Shown one piece after another: positions 44,182 to 53,872 of a stretch of 64,000 nt of DNA (the stretch's first letter is position 1; every line of letters begins with the position of its first letter). Under the pieces are notes generated by a model. That model saw nothing but the letters and a program-made list of their open reading frames with translations, made no database searches and was not told the DNA's origin. Made by a program: the position numbers and the translations under genes. Source of the stretch: Nocardioides glacieisoli (GTDB lineage: Bacteria > Actinomycetota > Actinomycetes > Propionibacteriales > Nocardioidaceae); the NCBI RefSeq assembly GCF_004137245.1, contig NZ_SDWS01000008.1, positions 1 to 64,000 on the forward strand, given 5' to 3'.

Positions 44182-45072
44182 ATGCGTACGACATTCCAGG
44201 CCGGCCTCTCCGGCCTCGCGATCACCGCGACTGCCCTGCTGGTCGTCACGGCGTCCAACGCGAGCGGCGACCCCGTGTCGAGCTCGTCGGCCTACGGCGC
44301 CTCGGTCGGCGGCACGCCCGGCCAGCCGGCGGTGGCGTCCGACGGCACGAGCACGCAGACGGGTGGCGGCTCGCTGCCCGCGCAGCTCGGCCCACTCGCC
44401 GCCGGCGGAGTGCTCGAGGTCAGCGCGGGCGACGACGTCGCCTCGGCCGCGATCACCAACCTGACCCTCGGCAGCGCCCTCGCGCAGCTGCCGCCGGAGG
44501 TCAGGGACGGCATCGCCAACCTCAACCAGGTCTGCGCCGGCCTCGGCCAGGCCGGTCAGGTCAACGAGGTGCTCACCCCGCTCAACGACGCGATCAACCA
44601 GGTCCCTGGCCTCGGGACGGTCGTCGAGGTGCCGACCGTCGAGGCTGCGCAGACCTTCTGCAACCAGCTGGTCGACACCGACATCCTCGACCTCGCGACC
44701 GTCGGCACGCTGAAGACCCAGTGCACCGACCAGACCGGCACGGTCACGCTGAGCGACGTCAAGGTGCTCGGTGCTCCGCAGCCGGTGCTCGCCGGCGAGA
44801 TCGCCCCCGAGACCCAGCTGCTGCCGCCGGAGCTGGCCGCGGTCGCGAGGATCACCCTCAACCACCAGGTGCCCGACGGTGAGAACTTCACCGTCGAGGG
44901 CCTCCGGCTCGAGGTCGGCGGCCAGGTCGTCGCCGTCCTCGCCTCGGCCACCTGCGGTGGCCCGCAGGCCGAGCCTGTCGTCCAGCAGGCACCGGCTCCG
45001 GCCAAGCCCACCAAGACCAAGCAGGCGCCCAAGCCCACCCCGGTCAAGACCTCGGCGCCGGTCACCGGCTGA
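44182..45072 (+). CDS. Secreted Ala/Val-rich surface protein
   Basis: 296 aa. A signal peptide (hydrophobic core GLAITATALLVVTA, 11-24, then ASG) precedes a moderately repetitive beta-rich body similar to choice-of-anchor proteins. It has four to five cysteines that could form disulfides (QVCAGL, TFCNQL, TQCTDQ, ATCGGP). The end is a 30-residue Pro/Lys/Thr tail (PAKPTKTKQAPKPTPVKT) that would lie in the wall. GGAGGA ribosome site. The spacing after the L,D-transpeptidase suggests a cell-envelope operon. Function unknown. Confidence 0.75.
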   Translation: MRTTFQAGLSGLAITATALLVVTASNASGDPVSSSSAYGASVGGTPGQPAVASDGTSTQTGGGSLPAQLGPLAAGGVLEVSAGDDVASAAITNLTLGSALAQLPPEVRDGIANLNQVCAGLGQAGQVNEVLTPLNDAINQVPGLGTVVEVPTVEAAQTFCNQLVDTDILDLATVGTLKTQCTDQTGTVTLSDVKVLGAPQPVLAGEIAPETQLLPPELAAVARITLNHQVPDGENFTVEGLRLEVGGQVVAVLASATCGGPQAEPVVQQAPAPAKPTKTKQAPKPTPVKTSAPVTG

Positions 45073-45081
45073 GCAGCCGCG

Positions 45082-46092
45082 CTAGCGGTCCAGCAACGGG
45101 CGCGACGGGTCCCAGGTGGTCCCGTCGCGCTCGTCCTGTCTCCTGCGGGCGATGGCCGACAGCGCCTCGAGCACCACGCGGTTGGCCAGCGCCGCGGTGA
45201 TGTCGGCGTGGTCGTAGGGCGGGCTGACCTCGACGACGTCCACCCCGACGACGGGCAGCTCGAGGCAGATGCGGCGTACGGCGTCGAGGAGCTGGCGCGC
45301 CGACAGGCCACCCGGCTCCGGGGTGCCCGTGCCCGGTGCGTGGCCCGGGTCGCAGACGTCGATGTCGACGGAGAGGAAGACGCCGTCGCACTCGTCGGTC
45401 GCGATCGTGAAGGCCTCGGTGAGGCACTCCTCGAGGCCGCGGTGGACGATCTCGGTCATCTCGTAGGACCGCATCTTCTCCGCGGCCATCCAGTCGAGCG
45501 TCTCGGGACCGGGCCAGTAGCCGCGCAGACCCATCTGCAGGAACCGGTCGCCGCGCAGCGCCCCGGACTCGATGAGGCGGCGCATCGGCTGGCCGTGGCC
45601 CCAGAGCGAGCCGAACTCGATGTCGCCGGTGTCGGCGTGCGCGTCGAAGTGGATCATCGAGACCCGGCCGTGGCCGAGCACGTTGGCGACGCCCTTGGCG
45701 TCGGGGAACGCGATCGAGTGGTCGCCCCCGAGGACGACCGGGATCGCGCCGGCGCGGGCGACCTTCTCCACCGCTGCCTCGAGCACGCCGAGTGCGCGCT
45801 CGATGTCGCCCGGCGGCATCTCCACGTCACCGGCATCGACGACGCGCAGGTCCTGGAGCCCGTCGGTGCGCAGCGCGAGCGAGGGCCGCGAGCCGTCGTG
45901 CGGGAGGTAGTCGGTCATCCGGATCGCCTGCGGCCCGAACCGCGTGCCCGGCCGGTGCGACGTACCACCGTCGAACGGTGCGCCGACCACGACGACGTCG
46001 GCGCCGGCGTAGGTCGACTCGTCGTCGAGGTCGCAGGCGGGCACGCCGAGGAAGGTGATGTCGGGACCGAACTGAGCGCCGTAGCGAGCCAT
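45082..46092 (-). CDS. Ureohydrolase (agmatinase/guanidino-acid hydrolase family)
   Basis: 336 aa with a full binuclear manganese site: GGDHS (His125), FDAHADT (Asp150, His152, Asp154) and SVDIDVCDPGHAPGTG. Family members split urea from agmatine, guanidinobutyrate, guanidinopropionate, guanidinoacetate or guanidine; the substrate loop cannot be assigned by eye. It lies 46 bp downstream of an SHMT-like gene on the same strand and with a PucR-type regulator divergent from both. That suggests a nitrogen-scavenging unit, perhaps for guanidinoacetate, which would give glycine for the SHMT-like enzyme. Confidence 0.9.
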   Translation of the reverse strand: MARYGAQFGPDITFLGVPACDLDDESTYAGADVVVVGAPFDGGTSHRPGTRFGPQAIRMTDYLPHDGSRPSLALRTDGLQDLRVVDAGDVEMPPGDIERALGVLEAAVEKVARAGAIPVVLGGDHSIAFPDAKGVANVLGHGRVSMIHFDAHADTGDIEFGSLWGHGQPMRRLIESGALRGDRFLQMGLRGYWPGPETLDWMAAEKMRSYEMTEIVHRGLEECLTEAFTIATDECDGVFLSVDIDVCDPGHAPGTGTPEPGGLSARQLLDAVRRICLELPVVGVDVVEVSPPYDHADITAALANRVVLEALSAIARRRQDERDGTTWDPSRPLLDR

Positions 46093-46138
46093 GGGGGGAC
46101 TCTAGGGTGACTCGTCGACGGAGCGGACCCATGACTCG

Positions 46139-47470
46139 TCAGTCGGGCCGGTCGGTCGTGAAGTGGATGTCGCGGAAGTCGCTGCGCCAGGCCGTGACCT
46201 CCGCGGCGACCGGCTCGGGCTCGCCGGTCAGCGCCCGCGCGATGAAGCCGGCCAGGACGGGCATGTCCTCGACCGTCATGCCGAGGCGCGCCAGCTCGGG
46301 CGTGCCGATCCGCAGCCCGTTGAGGTCGCCCTCGACCGGGTCGATCGGCAGGCCGATGCCGCAGGCCAGGAGGTTGGCACGACGCAGGCGGGCCGCGGCG
46401 GTCTGCCCACCGCCGTAGGCCGCTGCCTCGACGGCGAACTGGTGCGACCGGGTGACCACGGTGTCGCGGCGGAAGACCGGGACGCCGGCCGCCACGAGCG
46501 CCTCGGCCAACGCGGCCGCGGTGTCGACCATGGCGCGCGCATAGCTCCGGCCGGCGACCTGCCAGTCGAGCATCGTCTGGGCAAGCGCCGCGGTCTTGCC
46601 CGCGTCGAAGTTGGCAGTGAGCCCGGGGTAGGCGATGGCCTCGATGCGCTCGGCGAGCGCGGGGTCGTTGCCCAGCAGCAGCCCCCCGGGCGGCCCCCCG
46701 AGGCTCTTGTAGGTGCTCATGGACATCAGGTGTGCGCCCTCGTCGAGCGGGTTGGGCCAGGCGCCACCGGCGATCACGCCGCCGAGGTGCGCGGCGTCGA
46801 ACAGCACCACGGCCCCGACATCGTCCGCGATCTCGCGGATCTGGGCGACGGGGTGGTGGGTGAGGTTGAGGCTGCCGCCGATCGTGATCATGCGCGGGCG
46901 CTCCACCCGGGCCAGCTCCGCGAGGGCGACCAGATCGACGGTGTAGGTCGACGCGTCCACCGGCGCCGGGACCGTGCGGAGCCGGTAGAGACCGGCCGCG
47001 CCAGCGCCGTGGTGGGTGACGTGCCCGGCGATCGTCGCGGGCGGCGCGATGATCGTGTCGCCCGGCTCGCAGACCGCCATGAAGGAGTAGAGGTTGGCCA
47101 GCGCCCCGGACCCCACGCGGACCTCGGCGAAGGAGGCGTGGAAGACACGGGCTGCCAGCTCCGCGGCGATGACCTCGATCTGCTCGATGGCCTCCAGGCC
47201 GGTCTCGTACTTCTCACCCGGGTAGCCCAGCGAGGCGCGGGAGCCGAGGCGCGCGGACAGCATCTCCTCGGCCCGCGGGTTCATCCGGTTGGTCGCGGGA
47301 TTGAGGTTGAGGCAGGTCTCGTCGTGGATGCGGCCGTTCTCCGCGACCAGCTCTGCGAGCAGGCCCTGCACACCGGTCGCGTCGAGCCCACCGAGCGCGG
47401 CGGTCGACTCCGCGACCCGGTTGCTGACCGGTGCGGGCAGCCAGGGGCGGGGGGCGAGGGTCTCGGTCAT
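46139..47470 (-). CDS. Serine-hydroxymethyltransferase-like PLP enzyme
   Basis: 443 aa. SHMT fold type I with the PLP lysine in MSMSTYKSLGGPPGGLLLG instead of the normal THKTLRGPRGG, an NPATNRMNPRAEEML N-terminal region, GYPGEKYETGLE and LRIGTPELARLGM. Diverged members of this group act on other amino acids (alpha-methylserine, threonine-type aldol cleavage) or as SHMT. It precedes the ureohydrolase and is divergent from the PucR-type regulator. Distinct from glyA of the island. Confidence 0.85.
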   Translation of the reverse strand: MTETLAPRPWLPAPVSNRVAESTAALGGLDATGVQGLLAELVAENGRIHDETCLNLNPATNRMNPRAEEMLSARLGSRASLGYPGEKYETGLEAIEQIEVIAAELAARVFHASFAEVRVGSGALANLYSFMAVCEPGDTIIAPPATIAGHVTHHGAGAAGLYRLRTVPAPVDASTYTVDLVALAELARVERPRMITIGGSLNLTHHPVAQIREIADDVGAVVLFDAAHLGGVIAGGAWPNPLDEGAHLMSMSTYKSLGGPPGGLLLGNDPALAERIEAIAYPGLTANFDAGKTAALAQTMLDWQVAGRSYARAMVDTAAALAEALVAAGVPVFRRDTVVTRSHQFAVEAAAYGGGQTAAARLRRANLLACGIGLPIDPVEGDLNGLRIGTPELARLGMTVEDMPVLAGFIARALTGEPEPVAAEVTAWRSDFRDIHFTTDRPD

Positions 47471-47577
47471 GACGGCTCCAGGATCAGGCGGGCGGCAGCG
47501 TGCGCCGGTGCCCCCGAACCTAGGAGGACCACGCGGCCACGGTCATCGGAGTCGTGCCTCAACCTGATGCCAGAGCG

Positions 47578-47593
47578 TCCTACACTTGTAGGA
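47578..47593. promoter_or_regulatory. Perfect inverted repeat covering the regulator's start codon
   Basis: TCCTACA and TGTAGGA are exact complements separated by CT, and the last A is the first base of the ATG of the PucR-type gene. A bound protein here would block translation-start-proximal transcription, pointing to autoregulation; it also lies in the gap to the divergent SHMT-like gene. Confidence 0.6.
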
Positions 47594-48828
47594 TGGACGC
47601 GGACGAGCTCCAGCAGCGGCTCGACTCCCTTGCGGGCGAGCTGGGGTGCTCGGTCAGCCTGGACGCGGTCGACGGAAGCCTCCTCGGCTACAGCAGCCAG
47701 CGGCCCGGGGCGGACGTCGTACGCATCGAGGCGATCCTGAGTCGGCACGTCCCCGACACGGTGCTGGCCTACCAGCGCAGCCACGGCATCGACGACGCCA
47801 CAGGACCTGTCGCGGTCCCGGCCAACGCGGCGCTCGGGATGGAGCAGCGCACCTGCCTCCCGCTGTGGTCCGGCACCCGGCTCGTCGGCCACGTGTGGGT
47901 GCTGCACCCCGGCGCCGATCTCGACGACGACTCGCTGCGGTCACTCGAGGCCGCGGGGCACCGGCTCGCCGAGCTGCTGGGCGTCGAGGCACGCGTCGAC
48001 CCGGCGGAGCTCGTGGCCGACCTGTTCGAGGAGGGGTCGACGACGGCCCTGCTGGACATGGCGGCCGAGCGCACCCCCGCCGTCGCCGGTCGGCTGGTGT
48101 TCCTCGCGCTCGCTCCCGTCGTCGACCTGCGGGGCCGCCGCGCTCCGGCGCCGACCACAGCACCCACCGACGTGCCACACCTGCGGACCGAGCTCGGTCG
48201 CTCGACCCGGCACGGTCGCACCCTGCTGGTCATCGGCCGGCCCGCGGGTGCCGGCCCCGGCCCCGGCGACGTACGACACCTGCTCGCGAGCGTCGACCAG
48301 CCGTGCACCCTCGGCTGGGCAGCCGCGGACGCGCGCGGCGACGGCGACCGGGAGAATGGCGAGGCCGCGCTGTCCACGGCCGCCGCGCGCGCGATCCTGG
48401 CCGCGGACTGCGCCGCCGTCGACCCGGCGCTACCAGCGACCTGCGGCTGGGACGCGTTGGGGATCTACGCCCACCTGCTGGCCGCCGGGCCGATCGCGTG
48501 GGACGCATCGAGCCCCGTCGCAGCCAGCGACCGGTCCGCCGAGATGCTCCGGCACACCCTCGAGGTGTACCTCGACCACGCCGGGAGCGCGGCCCGCTCG
48601 ATCGACGCGCTCGGCATCCACCGCACGACCTTCTACTACCGCCTCGACAAGATCTCGCGGATGCACGGGATCGACCTCGACGACGGGCTCGCCCGCTCCG
48701 GCGCCCACCTGGCACTGAAGGCCCAGCGGATCCGGGCGGCCCGGGACAGGTACGCGTGGAGCGACCGCCTGGCGGAGAGGGCCTGCCGGCCTACCAGTCC
48801 CCCAGCGCCGCGAACCGCTCACCGATGA
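47593..48828 (+). CDS. PucR-type transcriptional regulator
   Basis: 411 aa. No N-terminal PucR domain motif is clear, but residues 1-140 have a GAF-like sequence pattern (SVSLDAVDGSLLGYSSQRP and on). The C-terminal 60 residues hold the PucR/CdaR-type helix-turn-helix: YLDHAGSAARSIDALGIHRT followed by TFYYRLDKISRMHGIDLDD. ATG 47593 fits the family and follows the palindrome. Divergent from the SHMT-like/ureohydrolase pair, which it likely controls in response to a nitrogen compound. The 3' end overlaps the convergent SGNH hydrolase by 38 bp. Confidence 0.85.
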   Translation: MDADELQQRLDSLAGELGCSVSLDAVDGSLLGYSSQRPGADVVRIEAILSRHVPDTVLAYQRSHGIDDATGPVAVPANAALGMEQRTCLPLWSGTRLVGHVWVLHPGADLDDDSLRSLEAAGHRLAELLGVEARVDPAELVADLFEEGSTTALLDMAAERTPAVAGRLVFLALAPVVDLRGRRAPAPTTAPTDVPHLRTELGRSTRHGRTLLVIGRPAGAGPGPGDVRHLLASVDQPCTLGWAAADARGDGDRENGEAALSTAAARAILAADCAAVDPALPATCGWDALGIYAHLLAAGPIAWDASSPVAASDRSAEMLRHTLEVYLDHAGSAARSIDALGIHRTTFYYRLDKISRMHGIDLDDGLARSGAHLALKAQRIRAARDRYAWSDRLAERACRPTSPPAPRTAHR

Positions 48829-49903
48829 GGCGGTGGGTGGCGGAGTCGGGGTGGAGGTTGTCGGGGAGCGGCAGCCGCTCGGCGTCGACGGCGCCGTAGA
48901 GCCCCAGCCCGTCGACGTACGACAGGTGCGGGTCGCCGCGTCGCTCGACCACCTCGGCGAGGACCTCCCGGACGACCTCGAGGGTGAGGCTGCCGCTCGC
49001 GACCGACGCGGGGTCACCGGCGGCGACGAACGCCAACCGACCCTCGGCGAGGGCGGCCATGTCGGGTGAGCTCGGTCCGGGCGTCGCCTCGTGGATCGCG
49101 CAGTGGATCGAGGAGATGAGCCGGATCGGCGTCTCCGGGTGGCCGTCGCGGATCGTGTCGAGCCAGCCGTGGACGGCCGGGCCGAGCGCGCGGCGGCGGA
49201 GCAGGTCCTGGTTGACGAGGTTGATGCCGAGCTTGACCGAGATGAGGTCGGCCGGGGTGTCGCGGATGGTGCGCGCGACGAACGGGTCGAGCAGGGCGCT
49301 GCCACCGAGGCCGAGGTTCACCAGGTCGAGCCCGGCCAGGCGCGCGGCGACGGCAGGCCAGGTCTCGGTCGGGTGCGTCGCCATCGACCCGTGGCTGATC
49401 GAGCTGCCGTGGTGCAGCCACCGGGGCCTGTCGCTCGGCAGCGGCTCGACGGGGCCGTCGGCGCGCAGGTCGACGAGCTCGGTCTGCTCGTCGTGCGGCA
49501 GCCAGACCTCGACGTCCTGCTCGCCACCCGGGAGGGAGATCGTCAGCGTCGTCGGTTCGCCGGCCGTGAACGTGCTCGCGCCGGTCATCATCTCGACGTC
49601 GAGCACGTTGCCGCCCGGCGCCTGGAGCCGCTCGACCAGCTCGCCGCCGACGAGCACGTCGTACCACCCGTCGGGCCGCGGCGGCGTGCCCGGATAGCGC
49701 CGCTTCGTGGGCAGCACGTCCAGCTCGATGCGCGTCGCCGTGGTCCGCAGCGCGAGTCGTACGCCGGCGGGCTGCGCCTCCACGAGGTGGAGCTGCGGGT
49801 CGTCGGTCTGCGCCCGCGCCCACGTCGGGAGCCGGTGCGGGAGCAGGCCGCGGTCGGTGCGCGCGAGCTCGAGCGCACCGTGGACGAGGTTCGGGTCGAT
49901 CAC
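48791..49903 (-). CDS. SGNH/GDSL-type hydrolase with N-terminal beta domain
   Basis: 370 aa. About 130 N-terminal residues form a carbohydrate-esterase-like beta-sandwich. The SGNH core follows: nucleophile serine in HHGSSISHGS, the block with Gly in LGLGGSALLDP, Asn in KLGINLVNQ, and catalytic Asp-His in PDNLHPDS. This two-domain form resembles sialate/acetylxylan-type esterases. GTG start at 49903 inferred from domain start. Cytoplasmic, convergent with the PucR gene, and next to the xylose genes, so it may remove acetyl groups from imported xylo-sugars. Confidence 0.8.
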   Translation of the reverse strand: MIDPNLVHGALELARTDRGLLPHRLPTWARAQTDDPQLHLVEAQPAGVRLALRTTATRIELDVLPTKRRYPGTPPRPDGWYDVLVGGELVERLQAPGGNVLDVEMMTGASTFTAGEPTTLTISLPGGEQDVEVWLPHDEQTELVDLRADGPVEPLPSDRPRWLHHGSSISHGSMATHPTETWPAVAARLAGLDLVNLGLGGSALLDPFVARTIRDTPADLISVKLGINLVNQDLLRRRALGPAVHGWLDTIRDGHPETPIRLISSIHCAIHEATPGPSSPDMAALAEGRLAFVAAGDPASVASGSLTLEVVREVLAEVVERRGDPHLSYVDGLGLYGAVDAERLPLPDNLHPDSATHRLIGERFAALGDW

Positions 49904-50040
49904 GGCGCCAGTCTGCCGCCAGCCTCCCGGCCCTCGTTCCCGGGTGGCGGCGGACGACATCCCAGACCCTCGATTCGATGTCGTGTGCCGCCACCCTCCG
50001 ACCGCGCCCTGTCGTGTGCCGTCACCCGAGCCAGACCACC

Positions 50041-50069
50041 TTGACATTAGTTCGAGACTCATACTTAAT
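50041..50069 (+). promoter_or_regulatory. xylB promoter with overlapping operator-like palindrome
   Basis: TTGACA (50041-50046) and CTTAAT (50064-50069) are spaced by 17 bp, a good promoter. The imperfect inverted repeat ATTAGTTCGAG / CTCATACTTAA (7 of 11 pairs) spans 50046-50068, filling the spacer, as expected for a repressor site. The start point would fall at about 50076, the GTG itself, suggesting leaderless mRNA. Confidence 0.6.
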
Positions 50070-50075
50070 AGTGAC

Positions 50076-51494
50076 GTGGCTCTCATCCTGGGCATCGACT
50101 CCTCCACCCAGTCGACCAAGGCCCTTCTCGTGGACGCCGACAGCGGCGAGGTCGTCGAGGCTCGTGCGGCAGCGCACCCGCCGGGCACCGAGGTCGACCC
50201 GCGGACCTGGCTGAGCGCGGTCGACGAGGCGACCGACGGCCTGCTCGAACGAGCCGACGCCGTCGCGGTCGCCGGCCAGCAGCACGGCATGGTCACGCTG
50301 GACGAGTCCGGTGCACCGGTGCGCGACGCCCTGCTCTGGAACGACACCCGGTCGGCGGACGCAGCGGTCGAGCTGATCGAGGAGATGGGCGGACCGCAGG
50401 CCTGCGCCGACGCGATCGGCAGCGTGCTCGTCGCCTCGTTCACCTCCGCCAAGCTGCGCTGGCTGCGCGACCACGAGCCGGAGAACGCCGCGCGGGTGGC
50501 GCGCGTCCTGCTCCCCCACGACTACGTCTCGCTCCATCTGGGCGCCGACGGCACCGAGCCGTTCACCGACCGCGGCGACGCCTCGGGCACCGGCTACTTC
50601 GCCACCGCCGCGGGCGAGTGGCGGCCCGACCTGCTCGAGCAGGCGCTCGGGCACGGCGCCGACCTCCCCCGCCTCGTCGCGCCCGGCCGGGCGGCCGGCA
50701 CGACGAGGAGCGGAGCGGCGATCGCCGGCGGCACCGGCGACAACATGGGCGCCGCGCTCGGCATGGCGCTCGAGCCCGGCGACGTGCTCGTCTCGATCGG
50801 CACGTCCGGCGTCGCGTCCGCCATCAGCAGCGTGCCGGTCGCGGACGGCAGCGGCGTGGTCACCGGCTTCGCCGACGCCAGCGGCGGCTTCCTGCCGATG
50901 GTCACCACGATGAACGCCGCCGGCATCCTCGACCTCCAGGCCCGCTGGCTCGGCGTCGACCACGACGAGCTGGCGGCGCTGGCCCTGCAGTCAGCGCCCG
51001 GCGCCGGCGGGGTGACCTTCGTCCCCTACTACGGCGGCGAGCGCACCCCCAACCGTCCCGACGCCGTCGGCACCTGGACCGGGCTCACGCCCGCCACGAC
51101 GCGCGCCGACCTCGCGCGAGCGGCGTACGAGGCACTCCTCTGCTCGCTCGCCGACGCCGTCGACCGGCTCGTCGCCGCCACCGGCGAGACCCCGCAGCGC
51201 GTGCTCATGGTCGGTGGCGCGACGAAGAGCGCGGCCGTGCGCGAGCTCGCCCCCGCCGTGCTCGGCTGCCCGGTCGTGCTGCCACCCCCGGGTGAGTACG
51301 TCGCCCTCGGTGCGGCCCGGCAGGCCGCCTGGGCGCTGGCCGGGACGACCGAGCCGCCGACCTGGTCCGCCGCCGAGACCACGGTCCTCGAGGCCGACCC
51401 CACCCCCCACGTCCGCGAGGTCTACGCAGACCTGCGCGATCGCACCGAGTCATGGACAACCCACACGGCAACTGCAACGGAAGGCACCCGATGA
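50076..51494 (+). CDS. xylB: Xylulokinase
   Basis: 472 aa FGGY sugar kinase that makes xylulose 5-phosphate. N-terminal ATPase signature [15 protein letters not shown] (residues 4-18), substrate loop [16 protein letters not shown], and the C-terminal phosphate loop [14 protein letters not shown] 50076 lies directly at the predicted transcription start, with no ribosome site. Its TGA overlaps the xylA ATG, giving coupled translation. Complete and in the usual xylB-xylA-ROK order for this kind of actinobacterium. Confidence 0.95.
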   Translation: MALILGIDSSTQSTKALLVDADSGEVVEARAAAHPPGTEVDPRTWLSAVDEATDGLLERADAVAVAGQQHGMVTLDESGAPVRDALLWNDTRSADAAVELIEEMGGPQACADAIGSVLVASFTSAKLRWLRDHEPENAARVARVLLPHDYVSLHLGADGTEPFTDRGDASGTGYFATAAGEWRPDLLEQALGHGADLPRLVAPGRAAGTTRSGAAIAGGTGDNMGAALGMALEPGDVLVSIGTSGVASAISSVPVADGSGVVTGFADASGGFLPMVTTMNAAGILDLQARWLGVDHDELAALALQSAPGAGGVTFVPYYGGERTPNRPDAVGTWTGLTPATTRADLARAAYEALLCSLADAVDRLVAATGETPQRVLMVGGATKSAAVRELAPAVLGCPVVLPPPGEYVALGAARQAAWALAGTTEPPTWSAAETTVLEADPTPHVREVYADLRDRTESWTTHTATATEGTR

Positions 51495-52657
51495 GCACCC
51501 AGATCCCCACGCCCACCCCCGAGGACAAGTTCTCCTTCGGCCTCTGGACCGTCGGCTGGCAGGGCGTGGACCCGTTCGGGCCCGCCACCCGCCCGCTCAT
51601 GGACACCGTCCACGCGCTGGAGAAGCTCGCCGAGCTCGGGGCGTACGGCGTCAACTTCCACGACGACGACGTGATCCCCTTCGGCAGCGACGACGCCACC
51701 CGCGACCAGATCATCGCCCGCTTCAAGAAGGGCCTCGCCGACACCGGCCTGGTGGTCACCACCTCGACGACCAACCTCTTCAGCCACCCGGTGTTCAAGT
51801 CCGGCGGATTCACCAACAACAACCGCGACATCCGCCGCTTCGCGCTGCGCAAGGTGATGCGCAACGTCGACCTGGCCGCCGAGCTCGGCGCCAAGGTCTA
51901 CGTCGCGTGGGGCGGTCGCGAGGGAGCGGAGTACGGCGCCTCGCAGGACACCCGGGTCGCGCTGGACCGGATGAAGGAGGCCTTCGACCTCCTCGGCGAC
52001 TACGTCACCGAGCAGGGCTACGACATGCGCTTCGCCATCGAGCCGAAGCCCAACGAGCCCCGCGGCGACATCCTGCTCCCGACCATCGGCCACGCCCTGG
52101 CGTTCATCGAGCGGCTGGAGCGTCCCGAGCTGGTCGGGGTGAACCCGGAGATCGGGCACGAGGAGATGGCCGGCATGAACGCCGCTGCCGGCTACGCGCA
52201 GGCCCTGTGGCAGGGCAAGCTCTTCCACATCGACCTCAACGGCCAGAACGGCCCGAAGTACGACCAGGACCTGCGCTTCGGCGCCGGCAACGTCCGCGGC
52301 GCCTTCTGGGTGGTCGACACCCTGTTGGCCGGCGGCTACGACGGCCCCGTCCACTTCGACTTCAAGCCGGCCCGCACCGAGGACGAGGACGGCGTGTGGG
52401 TGTCGGCTGCCGCCAACATGCGCAACTACCTCATCCTGCGCGAGAAGGTGAAGGCGTTCCGCGCCGACCCCGAGGTGCAGGCAGCCCTCGAGGCCGCCAA
52501 GGTGCCCGAGCTCGGCGTCCCCACCGTCGCGGAGGACGAGGGCTGGAAGGGCCTGCTCACCGCCGACCTGCGCGACCCCGAGGAGCTGGCCCAGATCGGT
52601 GGCGGCTTCGAGCTGCTCGACCAGCTGGCGCTCGAGCACCTCTACGGCGTCCGCTGA
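51491..52657 (+). CDS. xylA: Xylose isomerase
   Basis: 388 aa, the short class I form of Actinomycetota. [12 protein letters not shown] near the start, VNFHDDD (catalytic His), [20 protein letters not shown] (metal-binding Glu), NPEIGHEEM and FDFKPAR (Asp ligands) are all present. Converts D-xylose to D-xylulose in the cytoplasm. Overlaps the xylB stop by 4 bp and is followed after 2 bp by a ROK regulator. Confidence 0.97.
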   Translation: MSTQIPTPTPEDKFSFGLWTVGWQGVDPFGPATRPLMDTVHALEKLAELGAYGVNFHDDDVIPFGSDDATRDQIIARFKKGLADTGLVVTTSTTNLFSHPVFKSGGFTNNNRDIRRFALRKVMRNVDLAAELGAKVYVAWGGREGAEYGASQDTRVALDRMKEAFDLLGDYVTEQGYDMRFAIEPKPNEPRGDILLPTIGHALAFIERLERPELVGVNPEIGHEEMAGMNAAAGYAQALWQGKLFHIDLNGQNGPKYDQDLRFGAGNVRGAFWVVDTLLAGGYDGPVHFDFKPARTEDEDGVWVSAAANMRNYLILREKVKAFRADPEVQAALEAAKVPELGVPTVAEDEGWKGLLTADLRDPEELAQIGGGFELLDQLALEHLYGVR

Positions 52658-52659
52658 CC

Positions 52660-53862
52660 GTGCGGCCACACCTGCGTGCGGTGACCGACGCCGAGGGACT
52701 GCGCCGCTCGACGTCCGGCACCGAGGGGCTGCGGCGCGCCAACACGGGCGCCGTGCTCCGGGCGCTGCGCGAGCTCGGACCGTCGACGCGGTCCGAGCTG
52801 GCGGCGCACACCGGCCTCGCCAAGGCGACCGTCGGCGCCATCGTCGCGGACCTCGAGGCGGCACGGGCCGTCGCCGAGGAGGGGTCGCGTCCGGGCGTGC
52901 GCGGGCGCCCCGGCCGGCCGGTCGCGCTCCGGGGTGACCGGTTCGTCTCGCTCGGCCTCGAGCTCAACGTCGACTACGTGTCGGCCGTCGTGCTCGACCT
53001 CGCCGGTGGCGTCGTCTCCAGCACCAGCCGGTCCGGTGGGACCAGCGACGACCTCCGCGACCTGGCCCGCTCGGCGCTCGACGAGCACGTCGGACCCGAC
53101 TGCACACTGGTCGGCACCACCCTCGCGGTGCCCGGCCTGGTCCGCGGCGACAACCGCACCGTGGCCTGGGCGCCCAACCTGCGGGTCGAGTGGGGCGAGC
53201 TGGCCGACGCGCTGGGATCGCTCGTCCCGGACCAGCAGGTGGAGGTCAGCAACGACGCCAACTGTGCGGCGTACGCCGAGTCGCACCACGGCGCCGCCCG
53301 CGGCACGAGCCACGCCCTCTACGTCACCGGCACCGTCGGCATCGGCGCCGGGATCGTGCAGGACGGTGAGCTCGTGCGCGGCGGCGCAGGGTTCGCGGGC
53401 GAGGTCGGCCACATGACCGTCGGCGACTCCAGTGCCCTGTGCGGCTGCGGCCGCCGCGGCTGCTGGGAGGCGGCGATCGGTCTGCACGCGATGCTCGCGG
53501 CCGTCGGGATGCCCGAGCTGGACACCCCGCTGCTCACCGCCGAGTCGGTGGCCGAGCGCGCCCGCACGGATGCAGACGTCCGCGCCGGGCTGGAGCGGGT
53601 CGGCCGCGACGTCGGCCTCGGGATCGCCGTGCTGAGCACGGTCCTCGATCCCCAGGTCGTGGTGATGGGCGGCTACTTCGCGCCCCTGGGCGACCTCGTC
53701 CTCGACCCGGCACGACGCACCCTCGACGAACGGCTCGTCTCCACCGCCCAGGTCAGGCCCGAGCTGCGCACCAGCACGCTCGGCATCGAGGCCGCCGCAC
53801 TCGGTGCGGCCGAGCAGTCCTTCGGCCCGGTGCTGGCGGGCGAGATCGACCTCCCCGCCTGA
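52660..53862 (+). CDS. ROK-family repressor (XylR-like)
   Basis: 400 aa. N-terminal winged HTH (TRSELAAHTGLAKATVGAIV, about 45-64) followed by a ROK sugar-binding domain with the zinc motif CGCGRRGCWE and DTG-like VGIGAGIVQDG. Probably the xylose-responsive repressor of xylBA. GTG 52660 is preferred (2 bp after xylA); GTG 52681 is a possible alternative. Tail-to-tail with a second ROK gene belonging to the xylFGH operon; 10 bp separate their stops. Confidence 0.9.
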   Translation: MRPHLRAVTDAEGLRRSTSGTEGLRRANTGAVLRALRELGPSTRSELAAHTGLAKATVGAIVADLEAARAVAEEGSRPGVRGRPGRPVALRGDRFVSLGLELNVDYVSAVVLDLAGGVVSSTSRSGGTSDDLRDLARSALDEHVGPDCTLVGTTLAVPGLVRGDNRTVAWAPNLRVEWGELADALGSLVPDQQVEVSNDANCAAYAESHHGAARGTSHALYVTGTVGIGAGIVQDGELVRGGAGFAGEVGHMTVGDSSALCGCGRRGCWEAAIGLHAMLAAVGMPELDTPLLTAESVAERARTDADVRAGLERVGRDVGLGIAVLSTVLDPQVVVMGGYFAPLGDLVLDPARRTLDERLVSTAQVRPELRTSTLGIEAAALGAAEQSFGPVLAGEIDLPA

Positions 53863-53872
53863 CGGTCGTGGG

